Assembly (NCBI GenBank): GCA_963931925.1 | Contig: OZ007569.1 | Location: 28,148,024-28,212,023 of the forward strand | DNA from: Onchidella celtica | Taxonomy: Eukaryota; Mollusca; Gastropoda; Systellommatophora; Onchidiidae | Length of the DNA stretch: 64,000 nucleotides | Direction of reading: 5' to 3' | Part shown: piece after piece, positions 11,089 through 24,290 of the stretch | How positions within the stretch are numbered: position 1 is the stretch's first letter | Layout: every line of letters starts with the position of its first letter | Notes under the pieces: generated by a model | The model's input: the letters and a program-made list of their open reading frames with translations, nothing else | Databases searched by the model: none | What the model was told of the DNA's origin: nothing | Made by a program: the position numbers and the translations under genes

Positions 11089-14000
11089 GTCAGCATAAAA
11101 ACACCCTAACAAAGTATCCAGTACCGTCACGTGGCATTTGCGCCGACCGAGTCACTAAATTCAAACATATTCATTTTTTAAAGAAAAGTCTGAAAAGTTA
11201 ACCATCGCTTTGTAAAAATCAGCGTCTTTCGGGACAGAAATGAAATTATCGTTAATGTTTAACAATCTGTCATTAATTTCATACTTCTTTTGGTAATTTA
11301 TGGTGCACACAGCTGAACCATTATCAACATCTACTTCAAAACGTCCATAAATTTCGCTCACTGCAACTAGGAATCTGCAATGTAAATGGACAAAACGGTG
11401 GTGAAAAGCTTTCCAGTACAATGCCATTTTGGTACTTTTTCTGACTTCAGCATCATTAGCCATGAACCAGTCCCTTGACAGCTTTTTACACAGTGCGTGT
11501 GGAAAAATTTACGAATAACTGCCCCGAAAACGAAAGCCTGACAAAAAATGTGAGTATTTGCCATCGAATAAATAAATATTTGCGAATCGCTCACGGATCG
11601 TGCTTGAAAAACTGCCTTGAAAGAAAAAGATGATCATAATAAGGGGCGAATAACAATGAGAAAACCAACTGTAAAGGCGCTAGAAGGGGAGGTTATGCTA
11701 AGATGATCCTGTCTCTTTCAAAGGAATCCAATAAATCATACAGAGACTGTCAAGTGGTATTGAACGCAGTCAGACCCTGGGCTGAATACATACTTGAGAC
11801 ATCGTGCCATTAAAAGGGGAATAAACCGTTCACAAAAACGGACTTTCGGGCGTTAAAACCACCGCTCACTCAAAATCTCTTTTCTCCTTTGCGTCGGTGT
11901 CCACGGTTGTCGCGTACAGCCATTATGCAGTCAAACGGTTGGTTTTTCGGTCGGTTCTGAAAATGACCAGACCATAACCGAATTTGTTATTGTTAATGTT
12001 GTTTTTATTGATGTCGTTATTTGCATTGAGGCGCCTGACAAGCGTGGAGCTATTTGTATAAAGCTCTGACGGACTATCCTTCAGCATTAAGGCGTCCCAC
12101 AAGTTCACCATGAAGCAGATAGGTGACCACAAAAGAGGAATGAATTTCATTGTAAACTACTCATTCTTGACTGCTGGCTGTTGTTAATCAATGCACAGGG
12201 AACAGATGGAAGAAACAGTAGAAGGGAAGGAATTAAACAGGGAGGAATGGAAAAGAAAAGAAATAAAACGTGAAAAGGAAGTAACGAGGAATAATTTAGG
12301 AACGACACTGACAGAAAGAAAGGGAAAATAAAGAGATGACAGTAAAGGATAATCTGACGCAGTAAAGTAGGCCTACTGACAATAATTAAGAGGATGATGA
12401 CAAGGAGACTTAGAAAATTAGAGAAACAAACAAAGAAAAGAAAGGACAGAGTGGCAGCTAAGAAAAGTAGGAAGAGAAACCACAGAAATAATATTACACA
12501 CTGTCGCACAATGATGAAGAGAGACGGAAGAAGAAATAAAGCCCACGGAGAAAAAAGACAATGAAGGCAGAGGAGGGGGGGGGGGGAGATATGTAAACTC
12601 AGAGACAAAAAGCAGATAGACCTCATGGGCAGATGGAAAAGGCATTGTTATTTATGTCGTGTTCTTCATGTAAAAAAGCAAGATCAATTATACGGTCAGC
12701 TCGAAGCAGATTTTTCAGTAATTATCATAAAATTGTTACTTCAATCCTAAATTAACTGTACTCTTTCACACTTTAACTTGATCAGCATGACTGACTAGTT
12801 TTTCATCAATCAAAATTGTAACCTCTTTACTTTGTCTTGACATTGAAGCGAACTGGCGATGTGACATAATGCAGAGATCGAAATGGTTACAGCCATAGAT
12901 AAATAGCAAATCTTAATTCTTGCGCATGCGTGCATATCACAGGACTATTAAGTGTCAAAGGAACTCGTAAAGTGATTACTCTCATCCAAATCCTGAAGCA
13001 GCCCAGGGCGGAGGAAAACCGAGGGACCTCTGGCCACTTTGGAGTCATATGACATCATTTTAGTAAACTCATTCATGTATTGTGATGGGCGTAGATGAAG
13101 CTGACATTTTGGACATAGTAAAGATTGTAGTAATTTATTTCCGCCCGATGGCGTCGAATAGGAGGGTAAGTCAACATTGAATAACCACAACAACATAATT
13201 TGATACCCACAGTAATCTTCTTGCGGCGTACCTTAGCTCATAAATCTCCTTACAGTGCTGTCAAAGTAACGGTTCAGGCATCAACACAAGCCTATGCAAG
13301 TGTCAAATTAGGATGAAAAGATGAATACTAGTATTTTTACTCCATTTTCCCACAAAACCACAAGCAAAATCAGGCAACGAAAACTCTGTTTGAAAAGGCA
13401 TCTGCTTTGAATTTAGCCCAGGAGAACAATTGTTTGCCTCCCCCCAAATCTGACAGAAAATCAGGTCCTAGATTGAATTTAGCTTTCTCCAAGCGTTAAT
13501 CCACACAATACATCTCAAAGTTTTCGTTTCCTTTTTACCCTTTGCGACGATCACCAAATTTTCGTTCTCAGCTAATTTTAACAACTACTGCACACCAGTT
13601 ACTTTTCATCTCTCCGGCCGCGCATTGCAAATTTTGCCGGTCGACGGCACAACCAATAAAATGGGAAATAATTTATTTCACAAATTCCGTATTTCAACTC
13701 GTGCCCGCTGAAGTGGAATGATTATCTTTCTCTCTCACGTATCAAAACCGCAAAAGGTGGGGAGAACCGGCGAAAGAAAAGAGACGAGAAAAAGCATGCA
13801 CACTTGAATGGATCGGACGAATCTATCGCGACAAGTTCAATACTGTACAGAAAATCTTACTGAAGCTGAATTCGGGAGCATTTCTTCTCCTTCCCCACTA
13901 TCCCTGAGAACCGTTTGATCTTCTTGAGGCCTTTAAAATTCTTTGTTATTATACTGTAGTTATTTTCCATTGTATAATTTCACAATATTGTCATCCGGAT

Positions 14001-15160
14001 CCGTACCCAAAAGCATCATAATCAACGGAGTTGTGAATGGGTTTCCATTTTTAAAAACAAATCTTGCATAAGCTCAACATAAATAAATATACACCGAGGA
14101 TGTGAATTTATCAGGAAATTTGAGGCTGATTTCTCAGGGGAAAAATTCTATGTTTAATTTATCAGCCTTGTGATAGCCGGATTGAAGATTAATGCACATG
14201 TTAACAGGTGCATTAGAGAGCTGCTACATGTATTTCTAGTTTAGATTCGGGGGTTACTATTGCACTCTGATCATTTGCAGTTGACGAGACTTAATATTCC
14301 TTTCTTGATGGCATAGGCTGAATTTGCAGTGGCAGTCCATCAAGTATTTGTAGATGTATACAATAAAAGCCAAGAGACGCGTAATCAATTGTTTGCAGCC
14401 CTCATTCCTCTCTATTACCTTCAGCAGTGTCTTCACGCTAGTCCATGTTACACTTGGAGGCACTTCCTGCTTGGTCTTGACTAAATGCAGTTGTTGCGGG
14501 TGATGTACATCAAATATGAGTAGAATTTGCCGTGCTAACTGTGTGCCGTACACTACAGATTCCTGTAGCCAACTGAGGTATGAAAACCACAGTAAGCTTA
14601 AGGGCTGGAGGTGTTTCCGTGGAATTTGAATATAACATATCAGTTAGCCGGACATATTAAAACAGATTACTCTCTTGCCGAATGGGGGCAAGATATACAT
14701 GACTCTTTTTGGTCCATGACATCGACAGGGCAAGGTGAATAGCTGCTCCGGATTCAAGATGGATTGAGAAATTCTCATATAGCGAGTTCTTGAGCATTTC
14801 ATTTCCATGCTGGTCTTGGTCCCATTTCGTCGCAGTTTGCAAGAAGGTTGAAGTTTGCACCTTTTGTGTTTTTGTTTGTTGTTCATTTAAAACAAAACAA
14901 GACAAAAAACTTTGGTGGCTACTTGAGTTATGTTTGAAATGCTTCACTTTCCTCCTCCCTTTCCCTTTTGCAATGCCAGTGAGGAAGAGGTGAGGGTCAA
15001 AATTTCAGAATAGATTAGATGTCGAACAAAGAAAGAAACTGCGGCTGATAAAATATGTAATATGAGTGCCAATTTATTAAATCTTTAAACACACAGCCAC
15101 ATTATCAGATAAATAACAGAATACAACAACAACAACAACAACAACAAAACAAGTTTGTTT
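11089..15160. other. Intergenic, no gene recognised
   Basis: About 4 kb without a convincing coding frame. A purine-rich stretch at about 12180-12640 (minus-strand Leu/Phe/Ser-rich frame of 159 codons) is compositionally biased and shows no domain. A G-run lies near 12575, and a short (CAA)n run at 15124-15148 precedes SINE copy 2. Small spliced exons cannot be excluded. Confidence 0.45.
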
Positions 15161-15475
15161 TGGGCACACGGTGGTCTAGAGGCAAGGTGCTCACATCTCA
15201 TGCTGAAGGTACCGGGTTCGGTCCCCAGTCAGTGCAGGCATATTGGAATTTTTTTTCGGGGGAAAAAGTTCTTGTCCCTGATCCTGTGATAGATAGGATC
15301 GAGCACCTAGTCTTCTCGGACAAGGACGAAAAACTCGGAGGGCCCGCCTGCATGTTGCGCACGTTAGGCTACAGATACCTTGGCAGATGGAAAATCGAGA
15401 AGAGCAGGCCAAACAGGCCGCTGCCCGGGCAAAATTCAACAAAAAAAAAAAGTCACTAATCCCTACTACAACAAG
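15161..15475 (+). mobile_element. tRNA-derived SINE, copy 2
   Basis: The head has an A-box-like GTGGTCTAGAGGCAAGG and a B box GGTTCGGTCCC (15215-15225). The body matches copy 1 block by block, including TTCTCGGACAAGGACG, ACCTTGGCAGATGG, GAAGAGCAGGCC and CGGGCAAAATTC. An 11-base A run and the tail AATCCCTACTACAACAAG follow. The copy is somewhat longer than copy 1 because of extra bases in the first third of the body. Two overlapping frames of nearly 100 codons run through it and are by-products of the repeat. Internal A and B boxes would serve as an RNA polymerase III promoter. Confidence 0.88.
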
Positions 15476-18400
15476 AAACATAAAAAAGAAGAAAAGTAAG
15501 ATGTAAATGCCAATGGCAGCGAAACCTCCTCAAATAAAAACCTAAAAACAGAAACAATTTTGTAAACAAAAGGACAAACTTAAGAACAACTTCGGACATT
15601 AACAACAGCGACATGAATTTCCACTAGAGCTGAAGTTTAAAGTTCAGTCTCACATCAGAGTAACATTTAAGTTTCCTTTAGTTGTCTATTCATGCATTTC
15701 CTCGTTGGACGATAACCAAATTGATACCGGCCACAATAATAAAGGCATCGCTGCTGACACAATTCACACGCTTACAATATAGAAACATCAACAGGGTATA
15801 CAGGAGCCCAGAACAATGGAACAAAAATTCATCCCAGACATAGTCAGAATTTTAAAAAAGAAATCTCTTGCCTCTCCCTATCCTGACCTAGAAATAAGAC
15901 CGGCTCACGGTCAAAGAGGCAAGACTTCAACTTGATCAAAAGGCAAAAGACTTGAAAGTCACCTGGTATCCCTCGCATGCGTATTATACATCAAACGATC
16001 TTGCCTCTAACACTTTCGAACTGTTTTTTTTTTTTTATGGGCAAATTCAAAGCTTCTATAAATTGTTCTTCTCCGAGTATTATCATCATGTCTGTTGTTC
16101 ACCTGTGAGATTTCTGGTGAACTCCGTCATTGCACTGTCAAATCAGACTCTACTTTGATTATAAAAGAAACCGTCATCACCGCTTCTCACTGAAAGTGAC
16201 GTTTGACACCCGGGTGATCTTTGCATTGAAGATGGTCTCAGCGTTTTCTCTAGGGCACAGAGATGATTTTCATTACCTGCGAAACAGGTCGAGTTTTCAG
16301 CAATGACACTTGATGTGACAATCTTTGTCCCAGATTGGAGTTGTGAAATGACACTGGGAAAGGATTCAGTATCAACTGTAAGCACTTGACATCTTGAAAA
16401 ATGACGTGTTTTATTTTTCTTGCGATTGGTCATTGAAAAAGTTTTTGTGCAAACTAAGAGAACATTCGCAACACACAACCTGAAAAAAAACAAAACAGAA
16501 AATTCAAGTTAGGGCATTTTTAAAGAGTTTTATTATGTAATTGCCTCGGTGGATACCTTTAGCGTTTAAAGATGTTTTTCGCCAGTACAGAATATAAACA
16601 AACAACTGAATACATAGTTCCCTTTGAGGTATAAAAGAAGAGATGGGACTATTTAAAAGATAAGACGAAAGGCATTGACCGAGCACAGTATTTCAAGAAC
16701 GGCACAATGAGGACTTTCTTGGTCCAGCAAAATCTGAGCTGACAGTCAAAATTGGAGAAAGGATTCGTCAACACTTAAATGTCTCCTGACATTTTACAAA
16801 GTGGAAATTTGGAAGTGACATTGTTCTTGAATTTCCTATGTCACTAAATGCAAAAACAGGGAGAGAAAGTCGCACGGTTGCTTTGTTTGTTAAGGAAACT
16901 TGAGTAATATTGTAAGACTCAAATGTGGTGTCAAATACCAACATTAAAACTGTCAAAATTGTCGTAATTTATTTGCATAACATAAAATCAATACCATTCA
17001 AAATATAGAATCTCTGAGGCTCATAATTTGGATGGGGATGCTGGAAGTCCACATTGTACGTGGAAATGAGAAGTCTTTTCAGCAGGGGTCACAAAAATGC
17101 CTGTCTACCTCCAAAGAGAAGGCGTTGCAATGGATAGAAGATTAACATCGCCACAGTAAAGTGAAAAGCCATTGGTTATCTGGACTTGCTATTTAACTAG
17201 GTTATATTCAGTAGAATGGTCACACAAGAAGGATCAACAATGCTCAAAATAGGGGCGATCCCTTTTTCGCGTTTGAAGTTAAAAACACTTTACTCCCATT
17301 GTAATTTGTCTCTGTTTTTTCGCGAAATTCTTCCCGTCTCATCCGGTTTCAGTAGTGGCGTTGACAGTGCTTTGTCTTTGATCTCTGACAGTGAATCGTT
17401 GTCCATCTCCTTTGCTGGCATATTAACAATTTTCCTATATTCAAGAGAGCGTTACAATGTTTTCGTGGAAGTGAATTTTTTTTTTAAGTGGCAAAAATGT
17501 TTCTATTTATAATTTCAAAACTATTAAAGATATCTGTGGGTCAATTTGCGATTTAAAAAAAAAAAAATCCACCATAAGCAATGATAAAGTGGTCCCAAAA
17601 CCACCAAAACCGTCAGTACGCCATTACGTGAGATGGGCGACAAAATATTCTGTTATACAGCAAACACAAATTGAAATGGTTTTGTTTTTGAATGAACGAC
17701 CTACAGGAGATTTATTTATACAAAAGAATGTTTATAATGTTTATGTACATTTTTTGTTTATCAGCAGGATAACGTGAAGTAAGGTCATCAGAGTTCCCTT
17801 TCTCAACTGTTTCCCACCTGATTCTCATTTTTCCTTTGTTTTTCCATCCCATCCTTTTGGTCTCCACGACCACGCCCCCCAAACTAAATAACCGACTTAA
17901 AACCTGCCCGAAAACGGATGTCGGCTTGTCAGACAGAAATTGTTTTATCATGTTGAAGGGCACCCGGAAATATAGCTTTCATGTCCCCAAGTGATTCCGC
18001 TTTATAATGTTTTTTTGTTTTTCCTTTTTCGTGGCAAGCTTATCCTGACTACGCCATCGGCTCATGTACTGGTCTGCTACCGATGCGTTCGATTGCTCTT
18101 CCTGGTGAAATGGTGCTCACGCTATTCTACCTCGCTGCGAAAAAAGACCGTACAGGCCAATGTAGGTCAAATTCAATTTTTAACATCATTTTTATAAAAA
18201 TCAAATGTGCTCTATCGTTCGATCTAGGTTTTACTCTTTTGATTGTCTCGAAATAGGGAAGGAGTACTATATAAATGAGTCATTCAACTGCAGTCGGGCA
18301 AATATTTCATGTTCTTTGTGTTAATCGCCGAGCCGTGCGAAAACATCCATGTAAAGGACTAACTCACCAGGGGACGCTGCCCCCTTGGACCCCCAGCCCC

Positions 18401-21400
18401 CCCCCCCCCCACACACCCGCTCAGGGACGCTCCTAAAGTCATGTTCTTGTAGTATCCCTATCGTGTGACTCAAATGGAACTCCTCCCCAAAATGGTAAAT
18501 AAACAAGAATAAATCGGGACTCAACACTAAACGTTTTTCTTGGCATCTCCTGTATGATTTCTGTTTTGGCGTATTCAGTCTTCTGCCATAATACGAAAAT
18601 TGTATGCAGGTGAAAGTTGGGACAGTGTGGTTGTGAACCTGTGTGTGCGTGTGGAGGAGTTCATTTTACAGAACTGCAGGGTGGTAGAAAATCAGAAATA
18701 CACGGGAGGACAAAGGGGGGGGGGTGTGTTGGGAGGTGGTGCCATCGCGTGCCTTTTCATGGTTCAGTAAAGAGTTGAAAATATTGATATTTTACCACTG
18801 ACATTTCTTTTTTCCACTAATAAGTGGTCATCATCGATCTGAAAATAACAGACAACATTAAAAGCTAAAAAAAAATTATAAAAATTATCGTCATAATACC
18901 GACAAAATATAGCAAGTACAATACCAAAAATAATGAAAATTCTATGATTGCAGAACTTGCAACATCACTCAGAAGAGAAAGCAGCCATGATGAAAAAAAA
19001 CACACCAACAATCACAACAACAATAATGCCAGTGATAACGATCATTAATTATGACTTTTTGTTGTATATTTGCGAAACCTACATACAGAAACGATACCTG
19101 TAATCCGTGAGCGGTAAGGGGTAATTAAAAAGATGTGTGTGTGTGGGCTGGAAGGGGGTGGAAATTGTTAAGGGATTATAGGGGAATAAGGAAAAAATGC
19201 AGATGCACATATCAATATTATACAATTAACCTGTTTATAACGGCCAAAGAACATATTTTGTAACCAACCTAAAAGTCAACAGGAAATCAAGAGAAAGGAT
19301 CAGTGATCGAAAACAGAAAACATGTGTTTATCGTTACATTTATTTATTTATTATTTTTGGTCTTAGCATGTTTTCAGATCATGATTAGTATAATTCGCAA
19401 CCACGTCTTATATAATTATATGGTCTTGGACATCCTTCCCTCCCAGTCATTTGCTCGCATGTAACAAAGAAAAAAAACTTGAATGATCCATTATTCTTCG
19501 GTTGTCGTTTTTCCTCTGGATTTATTTATTTATTGGTGTGTTTTCTTTTTCTTTCTTATTCTTCTTGTTGTTTTTTTGTGTGTATTTTTTAACATTGGAC
19601 GATCAGGTGTTTCATATAACATAACCTTTGTATATATGACTTTGCCCTGTGATCTCGTTTAATGTCTACAGGATGTACAGTATTGGGTGTTCGCTGTTCG
19701 CCTTGAAGTCACAAGCCATGGTACTTAAGTAAGAGTGTTATTGGTGATCCTTTGTCTAAGTTTGAGGGTCAAGCACCGCAAATGGGAAAGGGGCGTGGTT
19801 CACTGGGCGGGGTCTGAGGCAATTTCCTGGTTAGATCACAGGTCTTTCTAGACCACCAACGGTTGTTGTTATGATATGACTGACCTACAGGTCAATTGGT
19901 CAACTGTCTTTTAAATACCAGATCCTTAAAACGTGAAAACCTTTGGGACTCAGTGACTGACAAAATATTTTTAAAAATACTCCTGGAAAACTGCGAAGTC
20001 GCAGCAGGACTTGGTTTCGGTAACTGTAAACTGTTAATTTTCTCCTTTGATTGTTTAAACGTCAGAAGCAGATTATTCAAATATTTATCCATACTTTCCC
20101 CATGAAAATGCAGCAATTCTTAAAATCTACGAGTAACAAAATGATCAAAATTACAAATAACGTTAAAATAAGAAAGAGAAAGTTAAGGCACTTGTCATTC
20201 CTGGTGCTTTGCTGGGCACAGAAAACTCATTGCCATCTGCTCTGCATTTTCTGTACTTAGTTTAAATGTAACAAACAAATAAGAAAAAAGGTTTGTATTT
20301 TTGCAAAGCCGTACAAGAGTAACACATGACAAAAAGTAATAGAAAATAAAAAATTATTTTAAATTAATAAATAAATTATTATATAAACGTAAGATGTAGA
20401 TATCTACTAAGCTTTTGGTCTCTCGGTCGTTTTGTCAGACTAAAAATAGAAAATTTTGAAAAAATCCGAATTTTTCTCAAAAGAATTTGTAAAAAGAACC
20501 ATTATTTCAAACCCTATTCCTACCCCACAGCTTTTCTTAACCCCCCTCCCCTCCCCCTTTTTTAAAACAAATTTAAAATCTGTTTTTAGACGGCTTGGAA
20601 ATGATAGAGTTTGTGATCAAATGCAAGAACATTTTAAATATCCATTGATGTATAATTGTTTAGAGTGTATTGTACATCATGTCAATTGTTACACTTAAAA
20701 AGGCTAAATACGAATAATTTGCGCACGATGTCATGTATCTTTTATAACTAAACTATGACTCTACGCTAAAATACAACTTAGGTGAACGTTTACTTTAAAC
20801 AAAATCAAGCCGCTGAAATTTTTAATGTGAGAAAATCAGTATATCAGTCCCAGTTGTGCTCTTCAGATATTTGACAACATTAAATAGACGCTATGCGTCA
20901 GCACGATTGGCTCCAAAGAGCCTTGATTTCTAGTTGTCGTTCACTTGCTAAAATAATGAGTTGGTATCATTGTTTCAAAGTCTTAAGCCGATACTTCTTT
21001 TAAAATAATTGGGTAATATTTCGTCCAACATAATCCATTTTAATTTTTGACATATTTTAAAAACTACAATGTGCGGTCTTATTTAAATAAATCTAAGGCA
21101 TGCATTCAGCGTTCATTAAAGGTAGCCTACGAGTACTACAATATACGGTTTGTTTAAGAAAGAACAACAACAACAAAAATATTTAAACAACCGATGATGT
21201 ACTGGTTGTCTTCGTTGTTAAAGTACGCGTTCATTATAGAAAATGAGAAATGAAAAAAAAAATGAAATTAAAAAAATGGATGATCTAGGCCTACCCATTG
21301 CCTCCGCTGTTAAAGCGTTCAGGCTTTTGTGCTTGTCCCTGTTGAAGACTTCAATAAATAACTTACTTCTACAAACAGGTCGGAGAACAATCAGTCTTCA

Positions 21401-23649
21401 TTTAGTTCAAAGATTTCTGTTTCAGACGCCCTGTCAGTGGCTCTCCTGTTAAACTAAGAACAGTGGCTTTTTCCCACACGCATCTTTGAGCGTTTAAGTG
21501 AAAATTTCATTCCAAATAGCCTCGAAGTGCGAATGAAAAGCATTAATTTCTGACGAACGTGCTGCTTGGCTTTCAAGACCTCGCAATTTAATCTCGAGTT
21601 GGAATTGAGGGCTGCCCAGATCATTACACGCACAACAATCGTGTTTCAGCTGTTGTTTTCATGAGATCAGGAAAAAAATCATTAAGAAATTCCCTTTTCC
21701 CATCTGAGATTTGAGAGAGAAAGATGAAATCAGCGGGTCGGGAGCCGGGGAAGAACAAAATCGTGGGCTTGATTTCGAAAAGATGGCTTTTGGAAATACA
21801 CATCTTGACATTGAATGATTTCGGTGAAAGTGTTTAAATGTTTCCATTGTCTTGTGTTCAACAGCGCAGCAATGAAACAATTTTCTTTTTGTTTTTTTTT
21901 GTTTTGTTGTCGGCACCTCCCACCCCCCCCCCCCGCCTCCCCACACACATACACTGCACAAATACATCCTGGTGAAAGCTCTTTGCATTCGTAACAAAGA
22001 TCAAACTTGTGGAATTCTATTTCTGTAAATAAAAGAAAAATGAGAAGAAAAAAAATGGAAATTTGCTTTCGGCAAATACAATGCTAAAATGACATTTTGG
22101 CATGGAAAATTCTATAGAACTTCAAAATATACTGTTGACGAAAAGTGCATGGCTATCTTTCCATGACTGACTTTCAGTTTGAGCCGTGGAAAAAAAAAAC
22201 GGTTAAAGAGCTGACGCAAATTAAACACTAGCATCGACTTGGAATTGCGGCTGTCTCTGATTAAAAACAAAACTTAACTAGAAACTCGGGGTGTTTGATC
22301 CTTTGTTGTGAAGACAAATGGTTTTGTAGGAGTCGGCAATTACTTGACGCTGGGCCGGAAGTGGACAAAGCTGCGCGCCCCCTGGTGTCTGTCCCATTGG
22401 GACCAATGGGAATCTTGGGAGTTGAGGTAGGAATTGAAAACAGCCAATCAGTGCCGAGCTGTGTATATTGAAGCGATGTCGTTTATCACAAAACCAATAG
22501 AACTTGTGAAGCACTGCCTGAAGTGATTGTTGCTTTTCGAGAATGTCTGTATGCCTGTCTGTCTGTCTGTCTGCGCAGTGTTTGTACATCTCTGTCTCTT
22601 GTAAGAATCCACAACACCGAGTTGAAATCAATGACGAACTACCGAGTTAAAATGCAGTAATCTAAGACTCAATTGTAAGGAGTCAACATTATGTCTTTCA
22701 TCAGCAAGGCAACGTCATTACCAGGATGATGCACATCAGCGATGTTTAGAAAGTGGGAATGTTCAAAATAATTTTTTTTTAAAAATACAGAAAACCTCCA
22801 GAAATCAATCAATCAGGTTAAGATTGATGTATGCCAAAGAGTCGTAGCAACAGTAACATTTCTTAATGTCTCCTTAAAGTAGATCTATTCTGCGAGCTTT
22901 GCAATCTTTTTCTTTTGTTTTGTTTTTTCTTAAGTTTGGGTTTTTGTTCCCCAAACAAAGTATTCTGACAGGCAAGGAAACTGACCTCGGCAACGGACCG
23001 AACGCTCTGCAAATGCTTGCCATAAAAATGTACCCATCAACGCCCCGACAGGCCATAACCTTAAGGAATAATTCGGAGAAAATACCTATCAAGCAGGTTC
23101 TCTCTATTTAACTCGTCATCTCCTGCAGCTTCCCGTGTGCATTCAAGGCCCCATTTCTTTTAGACTTTCGATTTGATGTGATATATTAGGTTTGCAACAC
23201 ATGAAATCGCCTTCCTAGTTCAAGTAAAGATACTGAGCATTATTAATTGTGAATATAATATGATGAATGCTTTTTGATCACGTAGTATTTTATTTGTCAC
23301 ATTCTTAACGTTCCATAGTTGTAACTATCTTCAAATTTAAAATAAGTCTGTTTCTTTATATTATCCTCCATACGCCTTGATGTGTCTAACCAACCACTAA
23401 TTCTCATATGATATATAGCAGCGTGTGGCGGTCCCCAGCAACACTACTAGCCTAGATTTCTCAAGCCACTTCAACTTTTGTGCCCCGTCCGCCACTAAAA
23501 TACACATTACCTTCGCATGATGAGAACTAGAGGGAGGGGGTCTGAAGAAGCGAATGATAAGCTCCTCTCACAAGCATGATCTCTTCAATAGAAGGATCGT
23601 ATTGGCTCTCCAGGTCTAATCAGTAAAGAATATGCTCAGAACAGGCGCA
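15476..23649. other. Intergenic, no gene recognised
   Basis: Eight kilobases of mostly AT-rich sequence with C-runs (18400-18411, 21923-21934), G-runs (18716-18723) and A/T-rich blocks around 18880-19060 and 20340-20400. No frame longer than about 117 codons and none with a recognisable domain. I saw no RNA gene, though small folded RNAs would be hard to see by eye. Confidence 0.45.
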
Positions 23650-24290
23650 TCAAAACAGAATACCAACACTTTTCATACTATTTAATCGCCCATGCCCACC
23701 CGTGCTCTTCCATGTGGAAACTGAATTCGGACAAAAATCAAGGGGCCGAAACCAATGCTTACGGAAATAGAAAAGCCGAGCCGGCAATACAAAAACTTCA
23801 GAAACAGACAAGTCAGAAATTGCAAGACAGAGCGCACGTGTTCTTCTGAGCCGGATACTTTTTGGTGAAGCTGAAAATCCGTAGTCCCATTCTCAGGGGC
23901 TGGCTATTGATAACGAATTTATTCCGCTTCTGCTCACTCTAAAGGATGTATGCTCTTACGGGTCTCGGTTGGGTGTATTCAATATGTCCAAAGACTTGTT
24001 CTCCGCTCGGAAATTGTGGAAATCCCACCACACACGTACACCAGCGTGTTCAGGGTCGAACAGTGAGTTGGCCCCCCTCCCTGTTTCTCCCGATTTTCCT
24101 ATGAAAAAAGCGTAAATCAGCGGGGCCACCCATGAGCCTGGTCACTCCATGTTCACCAGCACCTCGTTCCGGGATAACTTGTGCACAAAAGAGTTGGAAT
24201 GTGGCGGTCCGAGAGCAGCAGCCCCCTTGCCCAGTGAGGGCTTCTCCACCTACAGCATTTCTACGGTTCTGAATTGTGGTAAAGTTATGG
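23650..24290 (-). other. Block with overlapping open frames of unknown nature
   Basis: This block is less AT-rich than its surroundings. On the minus strand, two frames without a Met start stay open together over about 24280-24060 and 24140-23960. The second contains P-L-I-Y-A-F-F and ends with an acidic/aromatic stretch (W-W-D-F-H-N-F). I do not recognise a family. It could be a relic of a repeat, a fragment of an exon, or chance openness due to composition. Confidence 0.25.

Noticed and set aside
12147..12626. 159-codon minus-strand Leu/Phe/Ser-rich frame that might be a membrane protein
   Set aside because: The DNA is a purine-rich, low-complexity stretch; hydrophobicity follows from the T-rich codons, and there is no family motif or regular helix pattern.
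15160..15481. Two frames of nearly 100 codons on opposite strands
   Set aside because: Both run through SINE copy 2 and have no counterpart in its other copy at 5328-5605.
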